Source: Marisediminitalea oceani
GTDB taxonomy: Bacteria; Pseudomonadota; Gammaproteobacteria; Enterobacterales; Alteromonadaceae
Length of the DNA stretch: 64,000 nucleotides
Direction: 5' to 3'
NCBI RefSeq assembly: GCF_003731635.1
Contig: NZ_RCUA01000015.1
Span: 1 to 64,000 of the forward strand
How positions within the stretch are numbered: position 1 is the first letter of the stretch; every line of letters begins with the position of its first letter. The notes under the pieces were generated by a model that was not told where the DNA came from, searched no databases, and saw only the letters and a list, made by a program, of their open reading frames with translations. This document shows, piece by piece, positions 25,882 through 36,200 of this stretch. Both the position numbers and the translations under genes were made by a program.

Positions 25882-27829
25882 TACTCACTCTGACTCTGAA
25901 GGAAGTACTCCAAAGGCAACGCCTGTATTGCGGGCGTGGGGTTCAGGCGTACGATTATCAATAATGGCGATTCTGGCCATTCCCACCGCAGCATTAGCCG
26001 GGTGGAGCCTGTACGAAATTTTTAAACCTAACGTGTTAACCGAAATGGAAATTGCCCAGCTGGCATTAAGTATGATGCTGTTTTTGTGGCTGGCGATGTC
26101 GTTCTGGACAGCGGTGATCGGCTTTGTATTAAAGCTGTTTAATATCGATCCGCTCAGTATGCGTAAAGCACAACCCGCACCTCGCACCGATGCGCCGCTC
26201 ACCAAGCGCCACGCCGTGGTAATGCCGGTGTATAACGAAGACACCCGCCGTATTATGGTGGGCTTCGAAGCCTGCGTACGTGAATTGCTGGATACTGACA
26301 ACGGCAAGCAATACGACTTCTACATGCTCAGTGACACCACCAAGCCGGAAATGGCCGAGGCCGAACTGGCCGCCTGGGAAGCGCTAACCGCTCGTTTAGG
26401 CGATAAAAGCAGTCAGGTGTTCTATCGTCGTCGTGAGAAAAACACCGGCCGTAAGGTGGGGAATCTGGCCGACTTCTGTCAGCGCTGGGGGAATCGTTAC
26501 GAAGCGATGATTGTGCTGGATGCCGACAGTATTATGTCCGGCGAGCGTATGAACGATCTGGCTTACCGCATTGAGCAAAACCCGGATACCGCGCTCGTTC
26601 AGACCATTCCAATGCCTGTACGTCAGCATACGTTCTTTGCGCGCTTTGTGCAGTTTGCTGCGCACCTGTATAGCCCGATGCTGGCTACCGGTTTGTCATT
26701 CTGGCAAACCGACAGTGCAAACTACTGGGGCCACAATGCGATTATCCGCGTGGAACCTTTTATGCAACACTGTGGATTACCCACGCTGGAGGGCAAAGAA
26801 CCCTTTGGCGGTGACATTTTAAGTCATGACTTTGTGGAAGCGGCTTTATTACGTCGCGCTGGCTGGCAGTGCTTTTTGTTAACGGATACTACCGGCAGTT
26901 ATGAGGAAGTACCGTCTAACATGATTGAATACGCTACCCGCGACCGCCGTTGGGTACAGGGTAATATCCAGCATTTAGGCTTGTTGGGAGTTAAAGGCTT
27001 AAAAGCGACCAGCCGTCTGCATTTTGTGTTTGGTGCTTTCGCTTATATTTCGTCATTGTTACTGTTGCTGGTACTGGCATTCGGTACCGCCGATGCGCTC
27101 TATCGTGCCTTAACTCCGGTGGAATTCTTTACTGCTGAATATCAGTTGTTCCCGGACTGGCAGATTGCCCGACAGGGGTTGATGGTGGCCACTATGTGGG
27201 GAACGGCAGCGCTGTTATTTATGCCTAAAGTGCTGGGCCTGATCCTGGCGTTGATCCAGCGTCGCGACGAATTTGGTGGTGCATGGCGCTTAATAAAAGG
27301 CGGCGTGATGGAGCTGGCCATGGCGATTCTTATTGCACCGCTGATGATGTTTTACCACAGCTACTTTGTGATCAGCGTATTTGCCGGTATTTCGGTGAAA
27401 TGGGAAGCCCAGGCCCGTGAAGGCAGTATGGTACCGTGGATGGATTCACTTAAACGTTCAAAGGTTGCGACCATAGTCGCTTTAGCCTGGGGCGCAGCCA
27501 CGTTCATTTACACACCGGCTCTGTTTATCTGGCTATTACCGGTATTAATCGGACTCATTCTGGCAGCGCCGCTGATTCGGATCACCTCAAGCCTTGACCT
27601 TGGCCGGGCAGCTATGCGCGGCGGTATCTTCGTGATCCAGGACGAAATCAACGAATGCCGCGCACTAAAACGGGTTCGTATTGGTATGGCAAACATTAAA
27701 CACAGTGAAGCTGCCAATGTGAAAGCTCCGGTACCGGCGTTGCCTGAAAGTAGCTGGGAGCCTATGGTGATTCAGGATTTCAGTGCCTACCCTGAACCGC
27801 GAACACCACTGGCGCCCGAAGCAGCGTAA
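25862..27829 (+). CDS. OpgH, glucan glucosyltransferase
   Basis: A 655-residue inner-membrane family 2 glycosyltransferase, which polymerises glucose from UDP-glucose and exports the chain. Two membrane segments (about 30-100) precede the cytosolic catalytic domain with DADS (the DxD metal site), a second acidic motif, and RRWVQGN, the product-binding motif. Further membrane segments follow from about residue 390. The start at 25862 has GAGG nine bases upstream; 25871 is an alternative. It is shorter than E. coli OpgH (about 850) at both ends. A terminator follows. Confidence 0.95.
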   Translation: MSIMQNNTHSDSEGSTPKATPVLRAWGSGVRLSIMAILAIPTAALAGWSLYEIFKPNVLTEMEIAQLALSMMLFLWLAMSFWTAVIGFVLKLFNIDPLSMRKAQPAPRTDAPLTKRHAVVMPVYNEDTRRIMVGFEACVRELLDTDNGKQYDFYMLSDTTKPEMAEAELAAWEALTARLGDKSSQVFYRRREKNTGRKVGNLADFCQRWGNRYEAMIVLDADSIMSGERMNDLAYRIEQNPDTALVQTIPMPVRQHTFFARFVQFAAHLYSPMLATGLSFWQTDSANYWGHNAIIRVEPFMQHCGLPTLEGKEPFGGDILSHDFVEAALLRRAGWQCFLLTDTTGSYEEVPSNMIEYATRDRRWVQGNIQHLGLLGVKGLKATSRLHFVFGAFAYISSLLLLLVLAFGTADALYRALTPVEFFTAEYQLFPDWQIARQGLMVATMWGTAALLFMPKVLGLILALIQRRDEFGGAWRLIKGGVMELAMAILIAPLMMFYHSYFVISVFAGISVKWEAQAREGSMVPWMDSLKRSKVATIVALAWGAATFIYTPALFIWLLPVLIGLILAAPLIRITSSLDLGRAAMRGGIFVIQDEINECRALKRVRIGMANIKHSEAANVKAPVPALPESSWEPMVIQDFSAYPEPRTPLAPEAA

Positions 27830-27848
27830 TAGCCTGATAACTAACATT

Positions 27849-27876
27849 AAAAGCCGTCGTATGACGGCTTTTTTGG
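27849..27876 (+). terminator. Rho-independent terminator after opgH
   Basis: The stem AAGCCGTC / GACGGCTT with loop GTAT is followed by a run of T's. It ends the opgGH transcript. Confidence 0.92.
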
Positions 27877-28057
27877 TTAAGGCCGTTATGTTTCTTATTG
27901 GTGGTGGTCGTAGTCTTTTCCGATCTATACAGCGCGACGCCACGTAGCTAACTCAACACTTAAACACAAATATCGAGTTTAAGTAACCAGTGTTCCCAGC
28001 TTAAATTTTACCCGGAGGTTCACTCAGCTCGCCCGCTTTAAAATGAATGGAGGCAGT

Positions 28058-29545
28058 ATGGAACAGAAGCAGCCTGTTACGCCAATGCTATCGCTCGCAC
28101 TCACTCCGGTGATATTGACGCTGATTATTCTGGGCACTCAGATATTCTACTTCGGTGTATTTGAGCCTCATATTCCCCTGGCTATTGGGGTAGCGCTGGC
28201 GAGCTTAGTAGGCATTTACCAGGGGCTCAACTGGGAAGAAATTCGAGCTGGTATTTTTAAAGTTATCCATGTGGCCCTGCCATCGGTAAGTGTACTGATT
28301 GTGGTTGGCATGATGATCGGCATATGGATTGCCAGCGGTACCGTACCAACCATCATCTATTACGGTTTAAAAACACTTTCCCCTGAGATCTTTCTGGCGG
28401 CGGGCATGGTGATATGTGCCGTGGTAGCCGTTTCCCTTGGTACCAGTTGGGGAAGTGTGGGAACTGTTGGTCTGGCACTGATGGGCATCGGCGATGGGTT
28501 TGATATCCCTTTTACTGGACCGCCGGTGCGGTAGTGTCGGGTGCATTCTTCGGCGATAAGGTCTCGCCCCTTTCAGACACTACCAACCTCGCACCTGCCG
28601 TCACTGGCACCGATGTGTTCTCTCATATACAAAATATGATGGCGACCACTATTCCCGCCATGGTTATTGCCTTTCTGATTTATATTGGGGTCGGGTATTT
28701 TGTTATCGATACGCAAAGTGTTTTCGTTTGAAAAAATCGAAGGAATTACAGCAGCGTTAGAAGACAATTTTTATATTTCAGCCTGGGCTTTACTTCCTGC
28801 TTTAGTAGTCATGCTGCTGGCGCTGAAGAAATTCCCGCCACTTCCCTCATTATTTGCAGGGGTAATTGTAGGCGGCGCGTTTGCCATGGCGACTCAGGGG
28901 CAAAGCCTACAGTCGGTCTTTGACTATGCGAATAACGGCTACAGTATTCAAACCAATATCAGTGAGATAGATAACCTGCTCAATCGTGGTGGTATTCAAT
29001 CCATGATGTGGACCATATCGCTGGTACTGATTGCCTTAAGCTTTGGCGGTGCACTGGAAACCACGGGCTCCCTGCGCAGTATTATTAATTCCATTAAGAG
29101 CAAGGTTAAAACCTTTGCCGGTACTCAGGTGGCTTCAGTTGGAACAGCGTTCGCGACCAATCTGGTGGCAGGCGACCCATATTTATCGGTAGCATTACCA
29201 GGCCGGATGTTTTCGCCTGTCTACCGCGGCATGGGGTATTCAACGTTAAACCTATCGCGAGGCGTTGAGGAAGGGGGAACATTAATGTCGCCCCTGATCC
29301 CCTGGAATGCCGGTGGCGCGTTTGTTATCTCAGCGCTTGGTCTTGGCATTGCTGGCGATAGTTTAGAAAACTTACTGTACATCCCTCTGGCCTTCGCTTG
29401 CTGGACAGCGCCTTTGATCGGGATATTTTATGCCTACCTTGGTTGGTTCTCACCCAAAGCCTCAGACGAGGAACGCGAAGAATGGGAATCATCAGGCGCT
29501 GACATCGCAAAGTTTAATGACGATGGTACGCCAGTGGCGAATTAG
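28058..29545 (+). pseudogene. NhaC-family Na+/H+ antiporter with two compensating frameshifts
   Basis: An NhaC-type sodium/proton antiporter of about 495 residues if the frame is repaired. The start at 28058 has GGAGG five bases upstream. The first part runs in one frame to a stop at 28534. Family sequence continues in another frame from about 28512 (FYWTAGAVVSG) to the stop at 28731, and returns to the first frame at about 28724 (FSFEKIEG) to 29545. The joints lie at T-runs (28510-28513 needs one T more, 28721-28724 one fewer), so the net length is unchanged. This is either a pseudogene or two homopolymer base-calling errors. All conserved membrane segments are otherwise present. Confidence 0.85.
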
Positions 29546-29598
29546 GTTAAGCAAAGCATTAAGCCGCTGGGACGCTTACTTTAAGCTTCGATTCGCAG

Positions 29599-29820
29599 CT
29601 AACTTTCACTGAAAGTATTCAGGTACAGCGCTTCTACCTTATCCCTGGCCCACTGTGTTTTGCGCAAAAACTTTAGCGACGATTTAATCGACGGATCGTT
29701 ATTAAAGCAATTGACTCTGATTTGCTGATACAACCCTTCCCAACCATAGTGTTGCTGCAGGCGGGTAAGGATCTTTTCCAGCGTCAGGCCGTGTAATGGA
29801 TTGTTGGGCTGTTGGTTCAA
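29599..29820 (-). CDS. VF530-family (DUF2132) DNA-binding-like protein
   Basis: A 73-residue protein that matches the VF530/DUF2132 family ([16 protein letters not shown]-like [24 protein letters not shown]). A member of the family has a known helical structure and is reported as DNA-binding; the cell role is not known. It stands alone between nhaC and the LytTR regulator. Confidence 0.92.
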   Translation of the reverse strand: MNQQPNNPLHGLTLEKILTRLQQHYGWEGLYQQIRVNCFNNDPSIKSSLKFLRKTQWARDKVEALYLNTFSES

Positions 29821-29885
29821 GGTGAGAGCTCTGTCGCGATAATTGTGTAGGTATTATCGCGTGTTGCCGCTGGCCTGAAAAGCTC

Positions 29886-30581
29886 TTATTGGCCGGGTAG
29901 GGGTAATAGCCGGGTTAGTACGCTTTTGAATGACTTGCCCACTTTAAGCCGCATTTGATTGTCCAGTAACACAGAGTCACTGTCTTTTCCTATTACTGCG
30001 TTGTTGCGTACCACAAAGGATTTGTGGATTTGGCTGAAGGCCTGTGCAGGCAGTTCTGCCAGTAGCTTCTTTAAAGTGCTGTTGGCCAGTAGCATAGTAT
30101 CGCCCTGCCACACTTTTACGTAGTTGCCATAGGCTTCCAGATAGGTGATGTCTCGCAGGTTTACTTTTCGTAGTTCGCGGTCTATTTTAATCACAATCTC
30201 TTTGGGTGTTTGTGCAGGTTTGTTAGCAGCGCTTCGCTGGTGAACCTTATCTAAGGCTGAAGTAAGGCGGGCTTCACTCACCGGCTTCAACAGGTAATCG
30301 GTCACATCCAGCTCGAAGCCCTGCAGGGCGAATTCCTCGTAGGCGCTGACGATAATCACCTGGGGCCGGTTAGCCATTACCTTAAGCATATCCATGCCGT
30401 TTAGCTGCGGCATATTAATATCGAGGAAGATCAAATCAGCACGGTTAGAAGCTAACCATGCCAGCGCATCGGTGGCGTTGTAGCATTGCTTTACCACCTT
30501 TACGTCCCGATGACGGGCAAGATGATGCAGAATCACTTTATGGGCTAAGGGCTCATCATCCACAATCAATGCATTTAGCAT
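29886..30581 (-). CDS. LytTR-family response regulator
   Basis: A 231-residue two-component regulator. The receiver domain (1-120) has the phospho-acceptor Asp in LIFLDINMPQLNG (about residue 54) and the Lys in LLKPVSEA. The C-terminal LytTR DNA-binding domain (about 130-228) contains LRDITYLEAYGNYVKV. It overlaps the sensor kinase gene by seven bases. Regulators of this type bind two 9-bp direct repeats; a matching pair stands before the divergent ABC genes at 32267-32296. Confidence 0.95.
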   Translation of the reverse strand: MLNALIVDDEPLAHKVILHHLARHRDVKVVKQCYNATDALAWLASNRADLIFLDINMPQLNGMDMLKVMANRPQVIIVSAYEEFALQGFELDVTDYLLKPVSEARLTSALDKVHQRSAANKPAQTPKEIVIKIDRELRKVNLRDITYLEAYGNYVKVWQGDTMLLANSTLKKLLAELPAQAFSQIHKSFVVRNNAVIGKDSDSVLLDNQMRLKVGKSFKSVLTRLLPLPGQ

Positions 30582-32065
30582 GGCGTAAGCTCCATTTGCA
30601 AACGGGTGTACCAGTGAGTACCGCGCTGCTCGCTAATCAGCTCGTGGCGATTGGCGTACTGCAGGCTTAAGCGGCGCCGCAGGTTTTCCAGTCCCAGCCC
30701 ACTGTTGTCTTCATCAACTGGCGCTTGTGCGTTCTGGCCTATGGGGTTTTCGCATTCAAATACCAGACGATTATCATCCAGTGAGAGGGCTAACCTAAGT
30801 TCGCAGGGCTTGCTGGCTTTTTCGACGCCATGTTTAAAAGCATTTTCCAGCACAATGATCAGTAACAGCGGTGACAGCTGCCAGCGTTCAGCCTGGGTTG
30901 GCCAGGTGCACTGAAAGTGACAGTCATCGGTATAGCGCATAGACTGCAGTGCCAGGTAGTCCTGCAAATAACGCACGTCATCAACCAGGGATACTTGTTC
31001 TTTCTGGCCCTGATAAACGGTGTAGCGTAACAGCCCTGCGAGTTTTTCTACCATGTCCGGCGCCTGTGGTGAACGCTCCAGACACAGCGCATACAAATTA
31101 TTCAGGGTATTAAACAGAAAGTGAGGGTTTACCTGTTGTTGCAGCATTTGCAATTCGGTGCGGGTTTGTCGGCGGGCAATATCCGCTACTCTGGCATCCT
31201 GAGATTTGCGCTCAAACGCCAGAATAATAGGGGTGCTGAACATCAACAACCAAAAGGTCATCTGACTGTTAAAGGGGTCAAACGGGTTATGGTTTTCCGA
31301 GGGAAGTAAGGTGAAGTCTGTCACATTATTCAGCGGCATCAATAACAGCAGCGCGCTTATCGGTGTGCTGAACAGCAGAATAAAGATGAGTCCACCGGCC
31401 AGGAACGGTATTAAACCATGTACTGCCAGCAAGCGGCGGATCAGCACATAACGGTTAAACCAATATACGCCGAATAGCACCAGTGCCATCAAACTGAACT
31501 GCCAGAAATAGTGCATAAATAGCGGTAGTTTTTCTGTAATCAGGGCAAAGTCGATGATCATCTGTAATGGCTGATTGACCATGGGGTTGTCTGTGTACAG
31601 AAAAACGCCTGCCACGGTAAAGGCCCATAAAAACAAGCTTAGGGCCACCATGAAGTCTAATGATAACAGGTGTGCAATCCAGCTTCGGGGGCCCTGCTTA
31701 ACCCGCCCGTAGAAGTGGTGAATAAACCACAGCACACTGGCTACCATGGCAAACACTACGCCTTGTATTTCCAGCAACCGCCACTGACCGTAGGCGGGAA
31801 TGGTATGCGCCAGAATATTGCTTAACAGCGGATAACCGATAAACCCGCCTAACCAGATGAGCAGCGCCGGTCTTCCGGAGCGTGTTGAGGCCAGATAATG
31901 GCACACAAAAAACGGCAGCATCTCTAGCAATAGTTGGCCGTGTGCCGCCAGATAAGTGGTGGCATCGGGTTGTTGGTAAGAAAGAAAGCGAATCGCGGCT
32001 TCCAGCAACAGGGCGGCAAAAATCGGTAGCAGTACCAAACTGATTTTGCGCAAATTAACCACCAT
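30575..32065 (-). CDS. LytS/YehU-type sensor histidine kinase
   Basis: A 496-residue membrane sensor kinase. About eight N-terminal hydrophobic segments (to residue ~290) form the sensor, followed by a His_kinase (5TM-LYT-like) domain with the phospho-acceptor region QQVNPHFLFNTLNNLYAL and an ATPase lid with NAFKHGV and GLGLENLRRRL. The start at ATG 32065 is preferred: AAGGG precedes it, whereas the longer frame begins at a TTG. The signal is unknown; the partner is the LytTR regulator downstream. Confidence 0.93.
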   Translation of the reverse strand: MVVNLRKISLVLLPIFAALLLEAAIRFLSYQQPDATTYLAAHGQLLLEMLPFFVCHYLASTRSGRPALLIWLGGFIGYPLLSNILAHTIPAYGQWRLLEIQGVVFAMVASVLWFIHHFYGRVKQGPRSWIAHLLSLDFMVALSLFLWAFTVAGVFLYTDNPMVNQPLQMIIDFALITEKLPLFMHYFWQFSLMALVLFGVYWFNRYVLIRRLLAVHGLIPFLAGGLIFILLFSTPISALLLLMPLNNVTDFTLLPSENHNPFDPFNSQMTFWLLMFSTPIILAFERKSQDARVADIARRQTRTELQMLQQQVNPHFLFNTLNNLYALCLERSPQAPDMVEKLAGLLRYTVYQGQKEQVSLVDDVRYLQDYLALQSMRYTDDCHFQCTWPTQAERWQLSPLLLIIVLENAFKHGVEKASKPCELRLALSLDDNRLVFECENPIGQNAQAPVDEDNSGLGLENLRRRLSLQYANRHELISEQRGTHWYTRLQMELTPC

Positions 32066-32368
32066 GTTGCTGAACCCTTGAATAAATAATGCTGCCAAAG
32101 CCTGCCTGAAAGGCGCGGCCTGCTCACGTTGTGAATGATGAACCTACGCAATTTAATGATGAAAGTAAAACCTGTTGCAGCCGGCGTAACGCTCTGGCAC
32201 TTATCACCCCGGTAAATTCAAAAGCTGCAACCCGGCCCGGCGCTTAACAAAATCACACTATTGCCGTTTGTCATCGCAAACTCATGCTTTGTCATCCCTT
32301 GCTGTTTAGCCGTTAATCAGCTTGGTAGGTTAAGGCCATTCTCGTTTCACATTCAGGATGATGACCAC
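32066..32368. other. Divergent control region between kinase and ABC genes
   Basis: This 303-bp gap separates the leftward kinase-regulator pair from the rightward ABC operon. It contains the LytTR-like direct repeats at 32267-32296. No RNA gene was recognised. A frame open from 32261 into the ABC gene is not used: it begins in the repeats and lacks a ribosome-binding site. Confidence 0.6.
32267..32296 (+). promoter_or_regulatory. Candidate LytTR binding site (two 9-bp direct repeats)
   Basis: TTTGTCATC occurs at 32267-32275 and 32288-32296, 12 bp apart, giving a 21-bp (two-turn) period. LytTR regulators generally bind pairs of 9-bp direct repeats with 12-13 bp between them. The site is 73 bp upstream of the ABC ATPase start and opposite the regulator's own operon. 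Confidence 0.65.
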
Positions 32369-33220
32369 ATGCTTACCATGACCGACGTGTCTAAAACCTA
32401 TCCAGACGGCACCAAAGCGCTGAATGATATTTCCTTAACCTTGCCGGCGGGCATGGTAGGCCTTTTAGGCCCCAATGGTGCAGGCAAATCCAGCTTAATG
32501 CGCACTCTGGCTTGTTTACAGGCACCAGACAGCGGGCAGATTAGCTTTAACAATACGGATATTCAGCAATCACCGCAGCGTTTGCGTGAACAGCTTGGCT
32601 ACTTACCCCAGTCTTTCGGGGTGTATCCACACATGAGTTGCGTGGCGCTACTTGAGCACATTGCCGCACTTAAAAAAATTCCGCGTAAGCAGGCTAAACA
32701 GCAAATAGAGGAATTACTAACGCTAACCAATCTGACAGCATTTGCCGGTAAGCGCGTAAGCACCTTTTCCGGCGGCATGCGACAACGTTTTGGCATTGCT
32801 CAGGCACTGTTGGGCGACCCAAAGTTATTGATCATGGATGAGCCCACGGCAGGGCTCGACCCGCAGGAGCGCCAGCGATTGCACAGCGTGCTCATCCGCC
32901 TGAGCCAGAATAAGCTGGTATTGCTTTCCACTCATATTGTGGAAGACATTGAGCACCTGTGTCCTCATGCCGCCATTATGATGCAGGGCGCCATCGTCGA
33001 CAGCGGTGCTATTCCCGCGCTCATTGCGCCAATGCAAAACAACGTGTGGGAAACCTCAGCAAAACCCGCAGAAGGCATATTATTGGGTGAGCGTTATCAC
33101 TTCGGCCAGCCAGTATGGCGGGTGTGCCATCATGAACCGCCTGGTGCTGATGCCGTAGCCTGCCGGGCAACCTTGCAGGACCGCTACTTTCTTGAACTGG
33201 CCAGGCGGGAGGCGAACTGA
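32369..33220 (+). CDS. ABC transporter ATP-binding protein
   Basis: A 283-residue ATPase subunit: Walker A GPNGAGKSS, Q-loop YLPQSFG, signature STFSGGMRQR and Walker B LLIMDEPTAGLD. The start at 32369 has AGGA ten bases upstream and begins MLTMTDVSKTYPDG, as expected for this family. The last base overlaps the ATG of the permease/peptidase gene (TGATG), so the two are coupled. It is likely an exporter ATPase; the cargo is unknown. Confidence 0.95.
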   Translation: MLTMTDVSKTYPDGTKALNDISLTLPAGMVGLLGPNGAGKSSLMRTLACLQAPDSGQISFNNTDIQQSPQRLREQLGYLPQSFGVYPHMSCVALLEHIAALKKIPRKQAKQQIEELLTLTNLTAFAGKRVSTFSGGMRQRFGIAQALLGDPKLLIMDEPTAGLDPQERQRLHSVLIRLSQNKLVLLSTHIVEDIEHLCPHAAIMMQGAIVDSGAIPALIAPMQNNVWETSAKPAEGILLGERYHFGQPVWRVCHHEPPGADAVACRATLQDRYFLELARREAN

Positions 33221-36200
33221 TGCTGATCATCAATGAATGGCGTTTATATGTGCGTCAGCCTCTGGTGTGGTTAGGTGCACTGGGTCTCCCCGGATTGTCG
33301 GTATTGTTGGTGCAGGGCCTGACCGTTGCCGATTTACAGTTGGCAAAACGCCTTACCATGCTAAATATTACGGTGGTCATGCTGGCGCTGCCTGTGGTGG
33401 TGGCCGCGTTAACGCCTCCCTTGCTGCAGCGTGACAGGCTCTACACTATGCAGGAACTCGTTGGTGCGGCCAGAACGAGTCAGTTTACCCGGCGGCTGAA
33501 CCGGTTTGTGGCCTTTTTGAGTCTGGTGGCGGTGATCTGTTTATGCGGCTCGGTGCTGCAGCTATTAATGCTTAGTCAGCATCCGCTATTCGACGCCGGT
33601 GTTATTCACACGGCGCTGAAAAACGGCTTGTTTATAGTCGCTCCGGCGTGTTTTTGGTATTGCGCTGCCGCGTTACTGATTGCTCAGCGAGTCAGAAGTG
33701 CGCTGCCGGTGTATGCCTTTTTCGCCCTGGTGTGGATAGCTTATGTCATGTTGGCGTCCGTGACTGGCTCGCCTGTTTTGGCGGGGAGTAGCATTATCCA
33801 TCCATCGCTTTACGAGGCGATGCTGGTAGCTGACCCTTTGGGTTTTACGGCGATTTTTGCCCAGTTCACGGGTGATCAGACTGACTGGTCAGTTAACCCG
33901 AGCATTGTTCTGAATCGTCTGGCCTGGCTGGCGCTTAGCGCACTGCTGGTGTGGTTAGCGTTGAGCGCTCGAAGTGTGTTAAATGAAAGCGTTAAACGCG
34001 CACCCGGGTGGCGTTTAAGGAAAACAGCCCTGCCTGATAGCCAAAGTAAAATCCCTGCGGCCATTACTCATCATCCCTTTGCCACGTTGCTTGTGAGCGC
34101 AACCAAAGCATTACTGGTTAATCGGGTGATGCTGTTAGTACTGGCACTTTACGCTGGCGCGGTTTGCTCCGAAGTGCTGGCAGCCATTGATTATGCAGAA
34201 CCCCACTCAGTCATCACGCCGCTGAGTATTGATGCACTCAATCGCGTTGTGTGGGACATGTTACCCTTTGCCGGCTGCGTACTTATGGCGCTCTGGAGCT
34301 GGCAACTGGGCTGGCAAAATCAGCGTAATGGCAGTGCAGAAATGATCGCCGCTACGCCAGTAACTAACACACAGTTGGTTGTGGCGCAGGCCGGTGCGTT
34401 GTTCTTCGCCGGCCTTGTTTTGCTGGGTATAACAGCTATTGCCGTTGCAGTTGCCCAGTTACTTTCGGGCAGCCAGATAAAAGTAGTTATCTATGCCCGT
34501 ATGCTTACAATGACCGGCCTGCCTGTATTGCTGTTTGGCTGGCTTTGCCTGGCACTTCATCATGTTATGCGAAGTGCGTTGATGGCAGGCGGGCTTTGCC
34601 TGCTGTTGCTGATGGTTAAGTTTACACCACTCCTTTCCCTGGCGGGCATTTCCCACCCTTTACTCGATATCGCCGGTACGCCGTTACAGCCTGCCGACTA
34701 TTTAATCGGCTTCTCCCGCAGTGAGCATACGTTTTGGCCGTACCTTATTACGTGGTCGGCAGTCGCGGTTTGCGCACTGGTGCTGGCGGTAAACAAAACG
34801 CACCGCGGGGCAGGCTTTGCGCTGCGACCCTGGCGTTCCTTGTCTCGCTCTGGCTGCCTTGCTGTTGGTGTGGTAGTTGTGGTGCTAGCAGGTTTTAATC
34901 TGGCTTTACAACAAGAACGGCCTTACATGACACCCGACGCGCGATATGCCCTGCGCGCCGACTACGAAAACCAATATGCTCATTGGCATGCGCGGGTTCA
35001 GCCGGTAGTTACGCACATTGATGCGCTGGTGGATTTTTTTCCCCAGAAGCGCCGGGTAATGCTTAATCTCACACTGCACCTTAAAAACCGCAGTGATGAG
35101 GCGATTAATGAGGTGTTAGTGGGCAGTTACCCCGGCTTTAAACTCGAAGTGCTAACCCTCAGCGGTGGACAACTAACGTCTCATAACGAGCGGTTACAGC
35201 AGTTTGTGTATCAACTGGACTCGCCATTACTGCCCGGTCAGATTCTGACCTTACAGGCAGCAATGGTGGTAACCGGCGCGCGCAGATGGTTACCTTCAGG
35301 ACATCAAATTCTGTTACCTGAATTCAGTTATTTACGCGGTATTCCATTGCTGCCCAATATTGGTTTTAACCGGCAGTACACGCTACGTGATGAAGTGCTC
35401 AGGGAAGAACTTGGCCTCGCGGCGCTGGATATGCCGTTGCCTAGTTCTTTTGTGGATAAGGCCCCGGTCACAACATTGCAATCGACCCCGGCTACCCTTC
35501 ACAGCGTTGTCTCTTCGCCGGCTTCGCATACCGTGCACGCTCAGGGGCAAGTAGTTAACCAATGGCTGGCTGCTGGTCGTCGCTACATGGAATTTGCCAC
35601 TGCTGAGCCTGTTCGAAATATTCCGGTCTGGCTGGCTACAATGCAAACGAGTACCACCCATAGCGTGACGGCGGGTGAGCGCTCTGTGGATATCAGTTTG
35701 ACCGGCTTAACCCGCGATCTCACGAGTGGCTCAGAGACCAGCGCACTGCAGGTTCATCTCCAGGCAGTTACTGATACCCTCGAATGGTTTTCGGCTCAAC
35801 TTACCCCCTATCCTTACAAGCAGTTATCCTTACTGTTTACGCCAGAATTCGGTCCCAGTGGTTATGCGCTGCCACAGGTTATTTTAATGTCGCATCGTCT
35901 GGCGGTTCGGGCGCGCCCTGCGACAGACGCTGGGTTTGACCAGCGTTATCGGCGAACGGCGCATGAAGCGGCCCATCAGTGGTTCGGGCATCAGATTGGC
36001 TATGGTGTGGAGGCTGATGGTTCTTTTTTAATAGAGTCACTGGCGAAATATGCCGAGCTGGTGCTGATTGAGCAGCGCTACGGTAAAGAGGCCATGCAAT
36101 CGCTGGTGGACTATGAACGGCAGCGTTATCAGCACGCTTTACGGGGCCGGTTAACAGCCACCAGAGCCATTATTGATGCCTCCAGTTCGCCTGATGTGTA

